Shown here piece after piece: positions 1-64,000 of a stretch of DNA of 64,000 nt. A model generated the notes under the pieces. That model was not told the DNA's origin. It saw only the letters and a program-made list of their open reading frames with translations, and made no database searches. The position numbers were made by a program, and so were the translations under genes. This stretch comes from Loxodes magnus (lineage: Eukaryota > Ciliophora > Karyorelictea > Loxodida > Loxodidae). The DNA is taken from assembly GCA_946699065.1 (NCBI GenBank), contig CAMPDV010000314.1, positions 248,001 to 312,000 of the forward strand. Direction: 5' to 3'. Every line of letters begins with the position of its first letter. Positions within the stretch are counted from its first letter, which is position 1.

Positions 1-2
1 GT

Positions 3-3000
3 AAGACCATGAGTGGTCACTCTTATTTTGTATATGCTGTGGCTATATCCAGTGATTCAGAGTTCATCGTATCGGGAAGTTGAGATTATACGGTGAGACT
101 ATGGGACGTCAAGACAGGTACCTGTAAGACCATGAGTGGTCACTCTTATTTTGTATATGCTGTGGCTATATCCAGTGATTCAGAGTTCATCGTATCGGGA
201 AGTAATGATTATACGGTGAGACTATGGGACGTCAAGACAGGTACCTGTAAGACCATGAGTGGTCACTCTTATTTTGTATATGCTGTGGCTATATCCAGTG
301 ATTCAGAGTTCATCGTATCGGGAAGTAATGATTATACGGTGAGACTATGGGACGTCAAGACAGGTACCTGTAAGACCATGAGTGGTCATACTAGTTATGT
401 ATCATCTGTGGCTATATCCAGTGATTCAGAGTTTATCGTATCGGGAAGTAATGATTATACGGTGAGACTATGGGACGTCAAGACAGGTACCTGTAAGACC
501 ATGAGTGTTCATACTAGTTCTGTATATGCTGTGGCTATATCCAGTGATTCAGAGTTCATCGTATCGGGAAGTTGAGATTATACGGTGAGACTATGGAACG
601 TCAAGACAGGCACCTGTAAGACCATGAGTGGTCAGACTAGTTATGTATCATCTGTGGCTATATCCAGTGATTCAGAGTTCATCGTATCGGGAAGTAATGA
701 TTATACGGTGAGACTATGGGACGTCAAGACAGGTACCTGTAAGACCATGAGTGGTCACACTAATTCTGTATGATCTGTGGCTATATCCAGTGATTCAGAG
801 TTCATCGTATCGGCAAGTTATGATTATACGGTGAGACTATGGGACGTCAAGACAGGTACCTGTAAGACCATGAGTGGTCACTCTTATTTTGTATATGCTG
901 TGGCTATATCCAGTGATTCAGAGTTCATCGTATCGGGAAGTAATGATTATACGGTGAGACTATGGGACGTCAAGACAGGTACCTGTAAGACCATAAGTGG
1001 TCACACTAGTTCTGTATATGCTGTGGCTATATCCAGTGATTCAGAGTTCATCGTATCGGGAAGTTGAGATTATACGGTGAGACTATGGGACGTCAAGACA
1101 GGTACCTGTAAGACCATGAGTGGTCACAATAGTTATGTATCATCTGTGGTTATATCCAGTGATTCAGAGTTCATCGTATCGGGAAGTAATGATTATACGG
1201 TGAGACTATGGGACGTCAAGACAGGTACCTGTAAGACCATGAGTGGTAACTCTTATTTTGTATATGCTGTGGCTATATCCAGTGATTCAGAGTTCATCGT
1301 ATCGGGAAGTAATGATTATACGGTGAGACTATGGGACGTCAAGACAGGTACCTGTAAGACCATGAGTGGTCACACTAGTTCTGTATATGCTGTGGCTATA
1401 TCCAGTGATTCAGAGTTCATCGTATCGGGAAGTAATGATTATACGGTGAGACTATGGGACGTCAAGACAGGTACCTGTAAGACCATGAGTGGTCAGACTA
1501 GTTATGTATCATCTGTGGCTATATCCAGTGATTCAGAGTTCATCGTATCGGGAAGTAATGATTATACGGTGAGACTATGGGACGTCAAGACAGGTACCTG
1601 TAAGACCATGAGTGGTAACACTAGTTATGTATGATCAGTGGCTATATCCAGTGATTCAGAGTTCATCGTATCGGGAAGTTGAGATAAGACGATGAGACTA
1701 TGGGACGTCAAGACAGGTACCTGTAAGACCATGAGTGGTCACTCTTATTTTGTATATGCTGTGGCTATATCCAGTGATTCAGAGTTCATCGTATCGGCAA
1801 GTTATGATTATACGGTGAGACTATGGGACGTCAAGACAGGTACCTGTAAGACCATGAGTGGTCACACTAGTTATGTATGATCAGTGGCTATATCCAGTGA
1901 TTCAGAGTTCATCGTATCGGGAAGTAATGATTATACGGTGAGACTATGGGACGTCAAGACAGGTACCTGTAAGACCATGAGTGGTTACACTAGTTCTGTA
2001 TATGCTGTGGCTATATCCAGTGATTCAGAGTTCATCGTATCGGGAAGTTGAGATTATACGGTGAGACTATGGGACGTCAAGACAGGTACCTGTAAGACCA
2101 TGAGTGGTCACTCTTATTTTGTATATGCTGTGGCTATATCCAGTGATTCAGAGTTCATCGTATCGGGAAGTTATGATAATACGGTGAGACTATGGGACGT
2201 CAAGACAGGTACCTGTAAGACCATAAGTGGTCACACTAGTTCTGTATATGCTGTGGCTATATCCAGTGATTCAGAGTTCATCGTATCGGGAAGTTGAGAT
2301 TATACGGTGAGACTATGGGACGTCAAGACAGGTACCTGTAAGACCATGAGTGGTCACAATAGTTATGTATCATCTGTGGTTATATCCAGTGATTCAGAGT
2401 TCATCGTATCGGGAAGTAATGATTATACGGTGAGACTATGGGACGTCAAGACAGGTACCTGTAAGACCATGAGTGGTAACTCTTATTTTGTATATGCTGT
2501 GGCTATATCCAGTGATTCAGAGTTCATCGTATCGGGAAGTAATGATTATACGGTGAGACTATGGGACGTCAAGACAGGTACCTGTAAGACCATGAGTGGT
2601 CACACTAGTTCTGTATATGCTGTGGCTATATCCAGTGATTCAGAGTTCATCGTATCGGGAAGTAATGATTATACGGTGAGACTATGGGACGTCAAGACAG
2701 GTACCTGTAAGACCATGAGTGGTCAGACTAGTTATGTATCATCTGTGGCTATATCCAGTGATTCAGAGTTCATCGTATCGGGAAGTAATGATTATACGGT
2801 GAGACTATGGGACGTCAAGACAGGTACCTGTAAGACCATGAGTGGTAACACTAGTTATGTATGATCAGTGGCTATATCCAGTGATTCAGAGTTCATCGTA
2901 TCGGGAAGTTGAGATAAGACGATGAGACTATGGGACGTCAAGACAGGTACCTGTAAGACCATGAGTGGTCACTCTTATTTTGTATATGCTGTGGCTATAT

Positions 3001-6000
3001 CCAGTGATTCAGAGTTCATCGTATCGGCAAGTTATGATTATACGGTGAGACTATGGGACGTCAAGACAGGTACCTGTAAGACCATGAGTGGTCACACTAG
3101 TTATGTATGATCAGTGGCTATATCCAGTGATTCAGAGTTCATCGTATCGGGAAGTAATGATTATACGGTGAGACTATGGGACGTCAAGACAGGTACCTGT
3201 AAGACCATGAGTGGTTACACTAGTTCTGTATATGCTGTGGCTATATCCAGTGATTCAGAGTTCATCGTATCGGGAAGTTGAGATTATACGGTGAGACTAT
3301 GGGACGTCAAGACAGGTACCTGTAAGACCATGAGTGGTAACTCTTATTTTGTATATGCTGTGGCTATATCCAGTGATTCAGAGTTCATCGTATCGGCAAG
3401 TTATGATTATACGGTGAGACTATGGGACGTCAAGACAGGTACCTGTAAGACCATGAGTGGTCATACTAGTTATGTATCATCTGTGGCTATATCCAGTGAT
3501 TCAGAGTTCATCGTATCGGGAAGTTGAGATTATACGGTGAGACTATGGGACGTCAAGACAGGTACCTGTAAGACCATGAGTGGTCAGACTAGTTATGTAT
3601 ATGCTGTGGCTATATCCAGTGATTCAGAGTTCATCGTATCGGGAAGTAATGATTATACGGTGAGACTATGGGACGTCAAGACAGGTACCTGTAAGACCAT
3701 GAGTGGTCAGACTAGTTATGTATCATCTGTGGCTATATCCAGTGATTCAGAGTTCATCGTATCGGGAAGTAATGATTATACGGTGAGACTATGGGACGTC
3801 AAGACAGGTACCTGTAAGACCATGAGTGGTCAGACTTGTTATGTATATGCTGTGGCTATATCCAGTGATTCAGAGTTCATCGTATCGGGAAGTAATGATT
3901 ATACGGTGAGACTATGGGACGTCAAGACAGGTACCTGTAAGACCATGAGTGGTCACTCTTATTTTGTATATGCTGTGGCTATATCCAGTGATTCAGAGTT
4001 CATCGTATCGGGAAGTTATGATAAGACGGTGAGACTATGGGACGTCAAGACAGGTACCTGTAAGACCATGAGTGGTCACACTAGTTATGTATATGCTGTG
4101 GCTATATCCAGTGATTCAGAGTTCATCGTATCGGGAAGTAATGATTATACGGTGAGACTATGGGACGTCAAGACAGGTACCTGTAAGACCATGAGTGGTC
4201 ACACTAGTTATGTATGATCTGTGGCTATATCCAGTGATTCAGAGTTCATCGTATCGGGAAGTAATGATTATACGGTGAGACTATGGGACGTCAAGACAGG
4301 TACCTGTAAGACCATGAGTGGTCACACAAATTCTGTAAGATCTGTGGCTATATCCAGTGATTCAGAGTTCATCGTATCGGGAAGTCATGATGAGACGGTG
4401 AGACTATGGAACGTCAAGACAGGTACCTGTAAGACCATGAGTGGTCACACTGGTCATGTATCATCTGTGGCTATATCCAGTGATTCAGAGTTCATCGTAT
4501 CGGGAAGTTGAGATAAGACGATGAGACTATGGGACGTCAAGACAGGTACCTGTAAGACCATGAGTGGTCACACTAGTTATGTATATGCTGTGGCTATATC
4601 CAGTGATTCAGAGTTCATCGTATCGGGAAGTTGAGATTATACGGTGAGACTATGGGACGTCAAGACAGGTACCTGTAAGACCATGAGTGGTAACACTAGT
4701 TATGTATGATCAGTGGCTATATCCAGTGATTCAGAGTTCATCGTATCGGGAAGTTATGATAAGACGGTGAGACTATGGAACGTCAAGACAGGTACCTGTA
4801 AGACCATGAGTGGTCACACTAGTTATGTATATGCTGTGGCTATATCCAGTGATTCAGAGTTCATCGTATCGGGAAGTTATGATAAAACGGTGAGACTATG
4901 GGACGTCAAGACAGGTACCTGTAAGACCATGAGTGGTCACACTAATTCTGTATGATCTGTGGCTATATCCAGTGATTCAGAGTTCATCGTATCGGGAAGT
5001 GCAGATTAGACGGTGAGACTATGGGACGTCAAGACAGGTACCTGTAAGACCATGAGTGGTCACACTAATTCTGTATGATCTGTGGCTATATCCAGTGATT
5101 CAGAGTTCATCGTATCGGGAAGTAATGATTATACGGTGAGACTATGGGACGTCAAGACAGGTACCTGTAAGACCATGAGTGGTTACACTAGTTCTGTATA
5201 TGCTGTGGCTATATCCAGTGATTCAGAGTTCATCGTATCGGGAAGTAATGATTATACGGTGAGACTATGGGACGTCAAGACAGGTACCTGTAAGACCATG
5301 AGTGGTTACACTAGTTCTGTATATGCTGTGGCTATATCCAGTGATTCAGAGTTCATCGTATCGGGAAGTTGAGATTATACGGTGAGACTATGGGACGTCA
5401 AGACAGGTACCTGTAAGACCATGAGTGGTCACACTAGTTCTGTATATGCTGTGGCTATATCCAGTGATTCAGAGTTCATCGTATCGGGAAGTAATGATTA
5501 TATGGTGAGACTATGGGACGTCAAGACAGGCACCTGTAAGACCATGAGTGGTCACACTAGCTCTGTATATGCTGTGGCTATATCCAGTGATTAAGAGTTC
5601 ATCGTATCGGGAAGTAATGATTATACGGTGAGACTATGGGACGTCAAGACAGGTACCTGTAAGACCATGAGTGGTCAGACTAGTTATGTATCATCTGTGG
5701 CTATATCCAGTGATTCAGAGTTCATCGTATCGGGAAGTAATGATTATACGGTGAGACTATGGGACGTCAAGACAGGTACCTGTAAGACCATGAGTGGTCA
5801 CTCTTATTTTGTATATGCTGTGGCTATATCCAGTGATTCAGAGTTCATCGTATCGGGAAGTAATGATTATACGGTGAGACTATGGGACGTCAAGACAGGC
5901 ACCTGTAAGACCATGAGTGGTCAGACTAGTTATGTATCATCTGTGGCTATATCCAGTGATTCAGAGTTCATCGTATCGGGAAGTTGAGATTATACGGTGA

Positions 6001-9000
6001 GACTATGGGACGTCAAGACAGGTACCTGTAAGACCATGAGTGGTCAGACTAGTTATGTATCATCTGTGGCTATATCCAGTGATTCAGAGTTCATCGTATC
6101 GGGAAGTAATGATTCTACGGTGAGACTATGGGACGTCAAGACAGGTACCTGTAAGACCATGAGTGGTAACTCTTATTTTGTATATGCTGTGGCTATATCC
6201 AGTGATTCAGAGTTCATCGTATCGGGAAGTAATGATTATACGGTGAGACTATGGGACGTCAAGACAGGTACCTGTAAGACCATGAGTGGTCACACTAGTT
6301 ATGTATATGCTGTGGCTATATCCAGTGATTCAGAGTTCATCGTATCGGGAAGTAATGATTATACGGTGAGACTATGGGACGTCAAGACAGGTACCTGTAA
6401 GACCATGAGTGGTAACTCTTATTTTGTATATGCTGTGGCTATATCCAGTGATTCAGAGTTCATCGTATCGGGAAGTTGAGATTATACGGTGAGACTATGG
6501 GACGTCAAGACAGGTACCTGTAAGACCATGAGTGGTCACACTAGTTCTGTATATGCTGTGGCTATATCCAGTGATTCAGAGTTCATCGTATCGGGAAGTT
6601 GAGATTATACGGTGAGACTATGGGACGTCAAGACAGGTACCTGTAAGACCATGAGTGGTCAGACTAGTTATGTATATGCTGTGGCTATATCCAGTGATTC
6701 AGAGTTCATCGTATCGGGAAGTAATGATTATACGGTGAGACTATGGGACGTCAAGACAGGTACCTGTAAGACCATGAGTGGTCACACTAGTTCTGTATAT
6801 GCTGTGGCTATATCCAGTGATTCAGAGTTCATCGTATCGGCAAGTTATGATTATACGGTGAGACTATGGGACGTCAAGACAGGTACCTGTAAGACCATGA
6901 GTGGTCACTCTTATTTTGTATATGCTGTGGCTATATCCAGTGATTCAGAGTTCATCGTATCGGGAAGTAATGATTATACGGTGAGACTATGGGACGTCAA
7001 GACAGGTACCTGTAAGACCATGAGTGGTCACACTAGTTATGTATATGCTGTGGCTATATCCAGTGATTCAGAGTTCATCGTATCGGGAAGTAATGATTAT
7101 ACGGTGAGACTATGGGACGTCAAGACAGGTACCTGTAAGACCATGAGTGGTCACACTAGTTATGTATATGCTGTGGCTATATCCAGTGATTCAGAGTTCA
7201 TCGTATCGGGAAGTAATGATTATACGGTGAGACTATGGGACGTCAAGACAGGTACCTGTAAGACCATAAGTGGTCACACTAGTTCTGTATATGCTGTGGC
7301 TATATCCAGTGATTCAGAGTTCATCGTATCGGGAAGTTGAGATTATACGGTGAGACTATGGGACGTCAAGACAGGTACCTGTAAGACCATGAGTGGTAAC
7401 TCTTATTTTGTATATGCTGTGGCTATATCCAGTGATTCAGAGTTCATCGTATCGGCAAGTTATGATTATACGGTGAGACTATGGGACGTCAAGACAGGTA
7501 CCTGTAAGACCATGAGTGGTCATACTAGTTATGTATGATCAGTGGCTATATCCAGTGATTCAGAGTTCATCGTATCGGGAAGTAATGATTATACGGTGAG
7601 ACTATGGGACGTCAAGACAGGTACCTGTAAGACCATGAGTGGTCACACTAGTTATGTATATGCTGTGGCTATATCCAGTGATTCAGAGTTCATCGTATCG
7701 GCAAGTTATGATTATACGGTGAGACTATGGGACGTCAAGACAGGTACCTGTAAGACCATGAGTGGTCACACTAGTTATGTATATGCTGTGGCTATATCCA
7801 GTGATTCAGAGTTCATCGTATCGGGAAGTTGAGATTATACGGTGAGACTATGGGACGTCAAGACAGGTACCTGTAAGACCATGAGTGGTCACACTAGTTA
7901 TGTATATGCTGTGGCTATATCCAGTGATTCAGAGTTCATCGTATCGGGAAGTTGAGATTATACGGTGAGACTATGGGACGTCAAGACAGGTACCTGTAAG
8001 ACCATGAGTGGTCATACTAGTTATGTATACGCTGTGGCTATATCCAGTGATTCAGAGTTCATCGTATCGGGAAGTTATGATAAGACGGTGAGACTATGGG
8101 ACGTCAAGACAGGTACCTGTAAGATCATGAGTGGTCACACTAGCTCTGTATATGCTGTGGCTATATCCAGTGATTCAGAGTTCATCGTATCGGGAAGTTG
8201 AGATAAGACGATGAGACTATGGGACGTCAAGACAGGTACCTGTAAGACCATGAGTGGTCACACTAGTTATGTATATGCTGTGGCTATATCCAGTGATTCA
8301 GAGTTCATCGTATCGGGAAGTTGAGATTATACGGTGAGACTATGGGACGTCAAGACAGGTACCTGTAAGACCATGAGTGGTAACACTAGTTATGTATGAT
8401 CAGTGGCTATATCCAGTGATTCAGAGTTCATCGTATCGGGAAGTAATGATTATACGGTGAGACTATGGGACGTCAAGACAGGTACCTGTAAGACCATGAG
8501 TGGTCACACTAGTTATGTATATGCTGTGGCTATATCCAGTGATTCAGAGTTCATCGTATCGGGAAGTTATGATAATACGGTGAGACTATGGGACGTCAAG
8601 ACAGGTACCTGTAAGACCATGAGTGGTCACACTAGATATGTAAGATCTGTGGCTATATCCAGTGATTCAGAGTTCATCGTATCGGGAAGTTGAGATTATA
8701 CGGTGAGACTATGGGACGTCAAGACAGGTACCTGTAAGACCATGAGTGGTTACACTAGTTCTGTATATGCTGTGGCTATATCCAGTGATTCAGAGTTCAT
8801 CGTATCGGGAAGTTGAGATTATACGGTGAGACTATGGGACGTCAAGACAGGTACCTGTAAGACCATGAGTGGTCACACTAGTTCTGTATATGCTGTGGCT
8901 ATATCCAGTGATTCAGAGTTCATCGTATCGGGAAGTAATGATTATATGGTGAGACTATGGGACGTCAAGACAGGCACCTGTAAGACCATGAGTGGTCACA

Positions 9001-10987
9001 CTAGCTCTGTATATGCTGTGGCTATATCCAGTGATTAAGAGTTCATCGTATCGGGAAGTAATGATTATACGGTGAGACTATGGGACGTCAAGACAGGTAC
9101 CTGTAAGACCATGAGTGGTCAGACTAGTTATGTATCATCTGTGGCTATATCCAGTGATTCAGAGTTCATCGTATCGGGAAGTAATGATTATACGGTGAGA
9201 CTATGGGACGTCAAGACAGGTACCTGTAAGACCATGAGTGGTTACACTAGTTCTGTATATGCTGTGGCTATATCCAGTGATTCAGAGTTCATCGTATCGG
9301 GAAGTTGAGATTATACGGTGAGACTATGGGACGTCAAGACAGGTACCTGTAAGACCATGAGTGGTCACACTAGTTCTGTATGATCAGTGGCTATATCCAG
9401 TGATTCAGAGTTCATCGTATCGGGAAGTAATGATTATATGGTGAGACTATGGGACGTCAAGACAGGCACCTGTAAGACCATGAGTGGTCACACAAGCTCT
9501 GTATATGCTGTGGCTATATCCAGTGATTAAGAGTTCATCGTATCGGGAAGTAATGATTATACGGTGAGACTATGGGACGTCAAGACAGGTACCTGTAAGA
9601 CCATGAGTGGTCACACTAGTTATGTATCATCTGTGGCTATATCCAGTGATTCAGAGTTCATCGTATCGGGAAGTTGAGATTATACGGTGAGACTATGGGA
9701 CGTCAAGACAGGCACCTGTAAGACCATGAGTGGTCAGACTAGTTATGTATCATCTGTGGCTATATCCAGTGATTCAGAGTTCATCGTATCGGGAAGTTGA
9801 GATTATACGGTGAGACTATGGGACGTCAAGACAGGTACCTGTAAGACCATGAGTGGTCAGACTAGTTATGTATCATCTGTGGCTATATCCAGTGATTCAG
9901 AGTTCATCGTATCGGGAAGTTGAGATTATACGGTGAGACTATGGGACGTCAAGACAGGTACCTGTAAGACCATGAGTGGTCACACTAGTTCTGTATATGC
10001 TGTGGCTATATCCAGTGATTCAGAGTTCATCGTATCGGCAAGTTATGATTATACGGTGAGACTATGGGACGTCAAGACAGGTACCTGTAAGACCATGAGT
10101 GGTCAGACTAGTTATGTATCATCTGTGGCTATATCCAGTGATTCAGAGTTCATCGTATCGGCAAGTTATGATTATACGGTGAGACTATGGGACGTCAAGA
10201 CAGGTACCTGTAAGATCATGAGTGGTCACACTAGCTCTGTATATGCTGTGGCTATATCCAGTGATTCAGAGTTCATCGTATCGGCAAGTTATGATTATAC
10301 GGTGAGACTATGGGACGTCAAGACAGGTACCTGTAAGACCATGAGTGGTCAGACTAGTTATGTATCATCTGTGGCTATATCCAGTGATTCAGAGTTCATC
10401 GTATCGGGAAGTTGAGATTATACGGTGAGACTATGGGACGTCAAGACAGGTACCTGTAAGACCATGAGTGGTCACACTAGATATGTAAGATCTGTGGCTA
10501 TATCCAGTGATTCAGAGTTCATCGTATCGGGAAGTGCAGATTAGACGGTGAGACTATGGGACGTCAAGACAGGTACCTGTAAGACCATGAGTGGTCACAC
10601 TAATTCTGTAAGATCTGTGGCTATATCCAGTGATTCAGAGTTCATCGTATCGGGAAGTTCAGATTAGACGGTGAGACTATGGGACGTCAAGACAGGTACC
10701 TGTAAGACCATGAGTGGTCACACTAATTCTGTAAGATCTGTGGCTATATCCAGTGATTCAGAGTTCATCGTATCGGGAAGTTATGATAAAACGGTGAGAC
10801 TATGGGACGTCAAGACAGGTACCTGTAAGACCATGAGTGGTCACACTAATTCTGTATGATCTGTGGCTATATCCAGTGATTCAGAGTTCATCGTATCGGG
10901 AAGTGCAGATTAGACGGTGAGACTATGGGACGTCAAGACAGGTACCTGTAAGACCATGAGTGGTCACACTAATTCTGTATGATCTGT

Positions 10988-10988
<1 letters not shown>
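3..10988 (+). CDS. Giant WD40-repeat protein, partial; 89 repeats in one frame if all stops are sense
   Basis: This is the longest frame-coherent stretch: 3,662 codons without an indel, open at its 5' end. Under the standard code it is interrupted by TGA at residues 22 (first at 771-773) and 38 (first at 81-83), TAG at residue 40 (5007-5009) and TAA at residue 30 (5592-5594). Read as Trp and Gln these give SVWSV, GSWDYT, SADQT and SSDQEF, all normal for WD40. Units are the most varied of the window: residues 17-22 include HSYFVY, NSYFVY, QTSYVS, YTSSVY, HTGHVS and HTRYVR; residues 38-40 include NDY, WDY, WDK, YDK, HDE and NDS. Eighty-nine blades would make about 12-13 seven-bladed propellers. 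No start codon, signal peptide, membrane segment or effector domain is visible. The stretch ends where GTGGCT loses one G at 10988. The function is unknown; a recognition or scaffold role is inferred from the family only. Confidence 0.7.
114..125. other. 12-bp perfect palindrome present in nearly every unit
   Basis: ACAGGTACCTGT reads the same on both strands and encodes residues 8-11 (TGTC). It is preceded by a second palindrome, GACGTC (105-110). Both recur every 123 bases through the window. The palindrome is broken only by the silent GGT to GGC change in a minority of units (for example 5529 and 9470). Listed as the first example; a role is not shown, since the codons alone could explain it. 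Confidence 0.6.
945..3339 (+). repeat. Tandem higher-order repeat, period 1,230 bp (10 units), two copies
   Basis: Bases about 945-2109 and 2175-3339 have the same order of variant units, including two ATAAGT (Met14 to Ile) units at the 5' end, HNSYVS, NSYFVY, NTSYV-TGA and TGA-GAT-AAG-ACG-ATG. The copies begin to differ at about 950 and 2109 (TCACTC versus TAACTC at 3339). The period is exactly ten units, which indicates a recent unequal exchange. Confidence 0.9.
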
Positions 10989-48013
<37,025 letters not shown>

Positions 48014-48014
<1 letters not shown>

Positions 48015-48381
48015 CTATATCAAGTGATTCAGAGTTCATCGTATCGGGAAGTTATGATAAAACGGTGAGACTATGGGACGTCAAGACAGGTACCTGTAAG
48101 ACCATGAGTGGTCACACTAATTCTGTATGATCTGTGGCTATATCCAGTGATTCAGAGTTCATCGTATCGGGAAGTGCAGATTAGACGGTGAGACTATGGG
48201 ACGTCAAGACAGGTACCTGTAAGACCATGAGTGGTCACACTAGATATGTAAGATCTGTGGCTATATCCAGTGATTCAGAGTTCATCGTATCGGGAAGTTA
48301 TGATAAAACGGTGAGACTATGGGACGTCAAGACAGGTACCTGTAAGACCATGAGTGGTCACACTAATTCTGTATGATCTGT

Positions 48382-48382
<1 letters not shown>
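48014..48382 (+). CDS. Three WD40 units between two GTGCT deletions
   Basis: Three units coherent in the -1 frame relative to the preceding segment. It contains one ADQ (TAG) unit followed by HTRYVR. The bounding deletions are followed by ATATCAAGT (silent TCC to TCA at codon 27), the commonest linked form. The 3' deletion matches the one near 45922, one 20-unit period upstream. Confidence 0.4.

Positions 48383-64000
<15,618 letters not shown>

Overview
The whole 64 kb window is one uninterrupted tandem array of a 123-bp unit, about 520 copies, with no unique sequence inside it and no edge visible. Each unit encodes one 41-residue WD40 repeat on the + strand (VRLWD at residues 1-5, GH at 16-17, SGS at 35-37, D39). 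The array enters mid-unit at base 1 and leaves mid-unit at base 64000, so the gene start, its end and any non-WD40 domain lie outside.

Under the standard code the array is broken every few hundred bases by stop codons. Those stops occupy only a few repeat positions: TGA at residues 22 and 38, TAG at residue 40, TAA at residues 30, 20 and 38. Read as TGA=Trp and TAG/TAA=Gln they give ordinary WD40 residues (SVWSV, GSWDKT, SSDQT, HTNQV). The window therefore suggests a nuclear genome in which all three stops have sense meanings, as in karyorelictean ciliates (NCBI table 27) or Condylostoma (table 28). The trypanosomatid code 31 (TAA/TAG=Glu) is not excluded. The organism is inferred, not identified. 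GC of the dominant unit is about 43%.

Layout. 0-10.9 kb: the most diverse units, one unbroken frame for about 3,660 codons (about 89 repeats). 10.9-24.7 kb: mixed unit types; four -1 shifts between 10.9 and 15.3 kb, then 9.46 kb in one frame. 24.7-30.9 kb: a related copy of about 12-16.9 kb, with many private +1/-1 indels. 30.9-38.2 kb: increasingly monotonous units with few shifts. 38.2-46.1 kb: the second cluster of private indels; 41.0-45.5 kb is a copy of 34.7-39.0 kb. 46.1-64.0 kb: very homogeneous, with one -1 deletion (GTGGCTA to GTGCTA) recurring as a propagated variant.

Variation between units concentrates at residues 17-22 and 38-40, on the ligand-facing surface of WD40 propellers, while the scaffold is nearly invariant even at silent sites. 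That combination (homogenised scaffold, variable binding face, nested duplications) resembles the concerted evolution of fungal NACHT-WD40 (HET-D/HET-E type) recognition repeats, at far larger scale. Whether the entire array is one giant protein, a protein plus a non-coding cassette reservoir, or partly degenerate satellite cannot be settled from this window. No other genes, RNA genes, mobile elements, promoters or terminators are visible on either strand.
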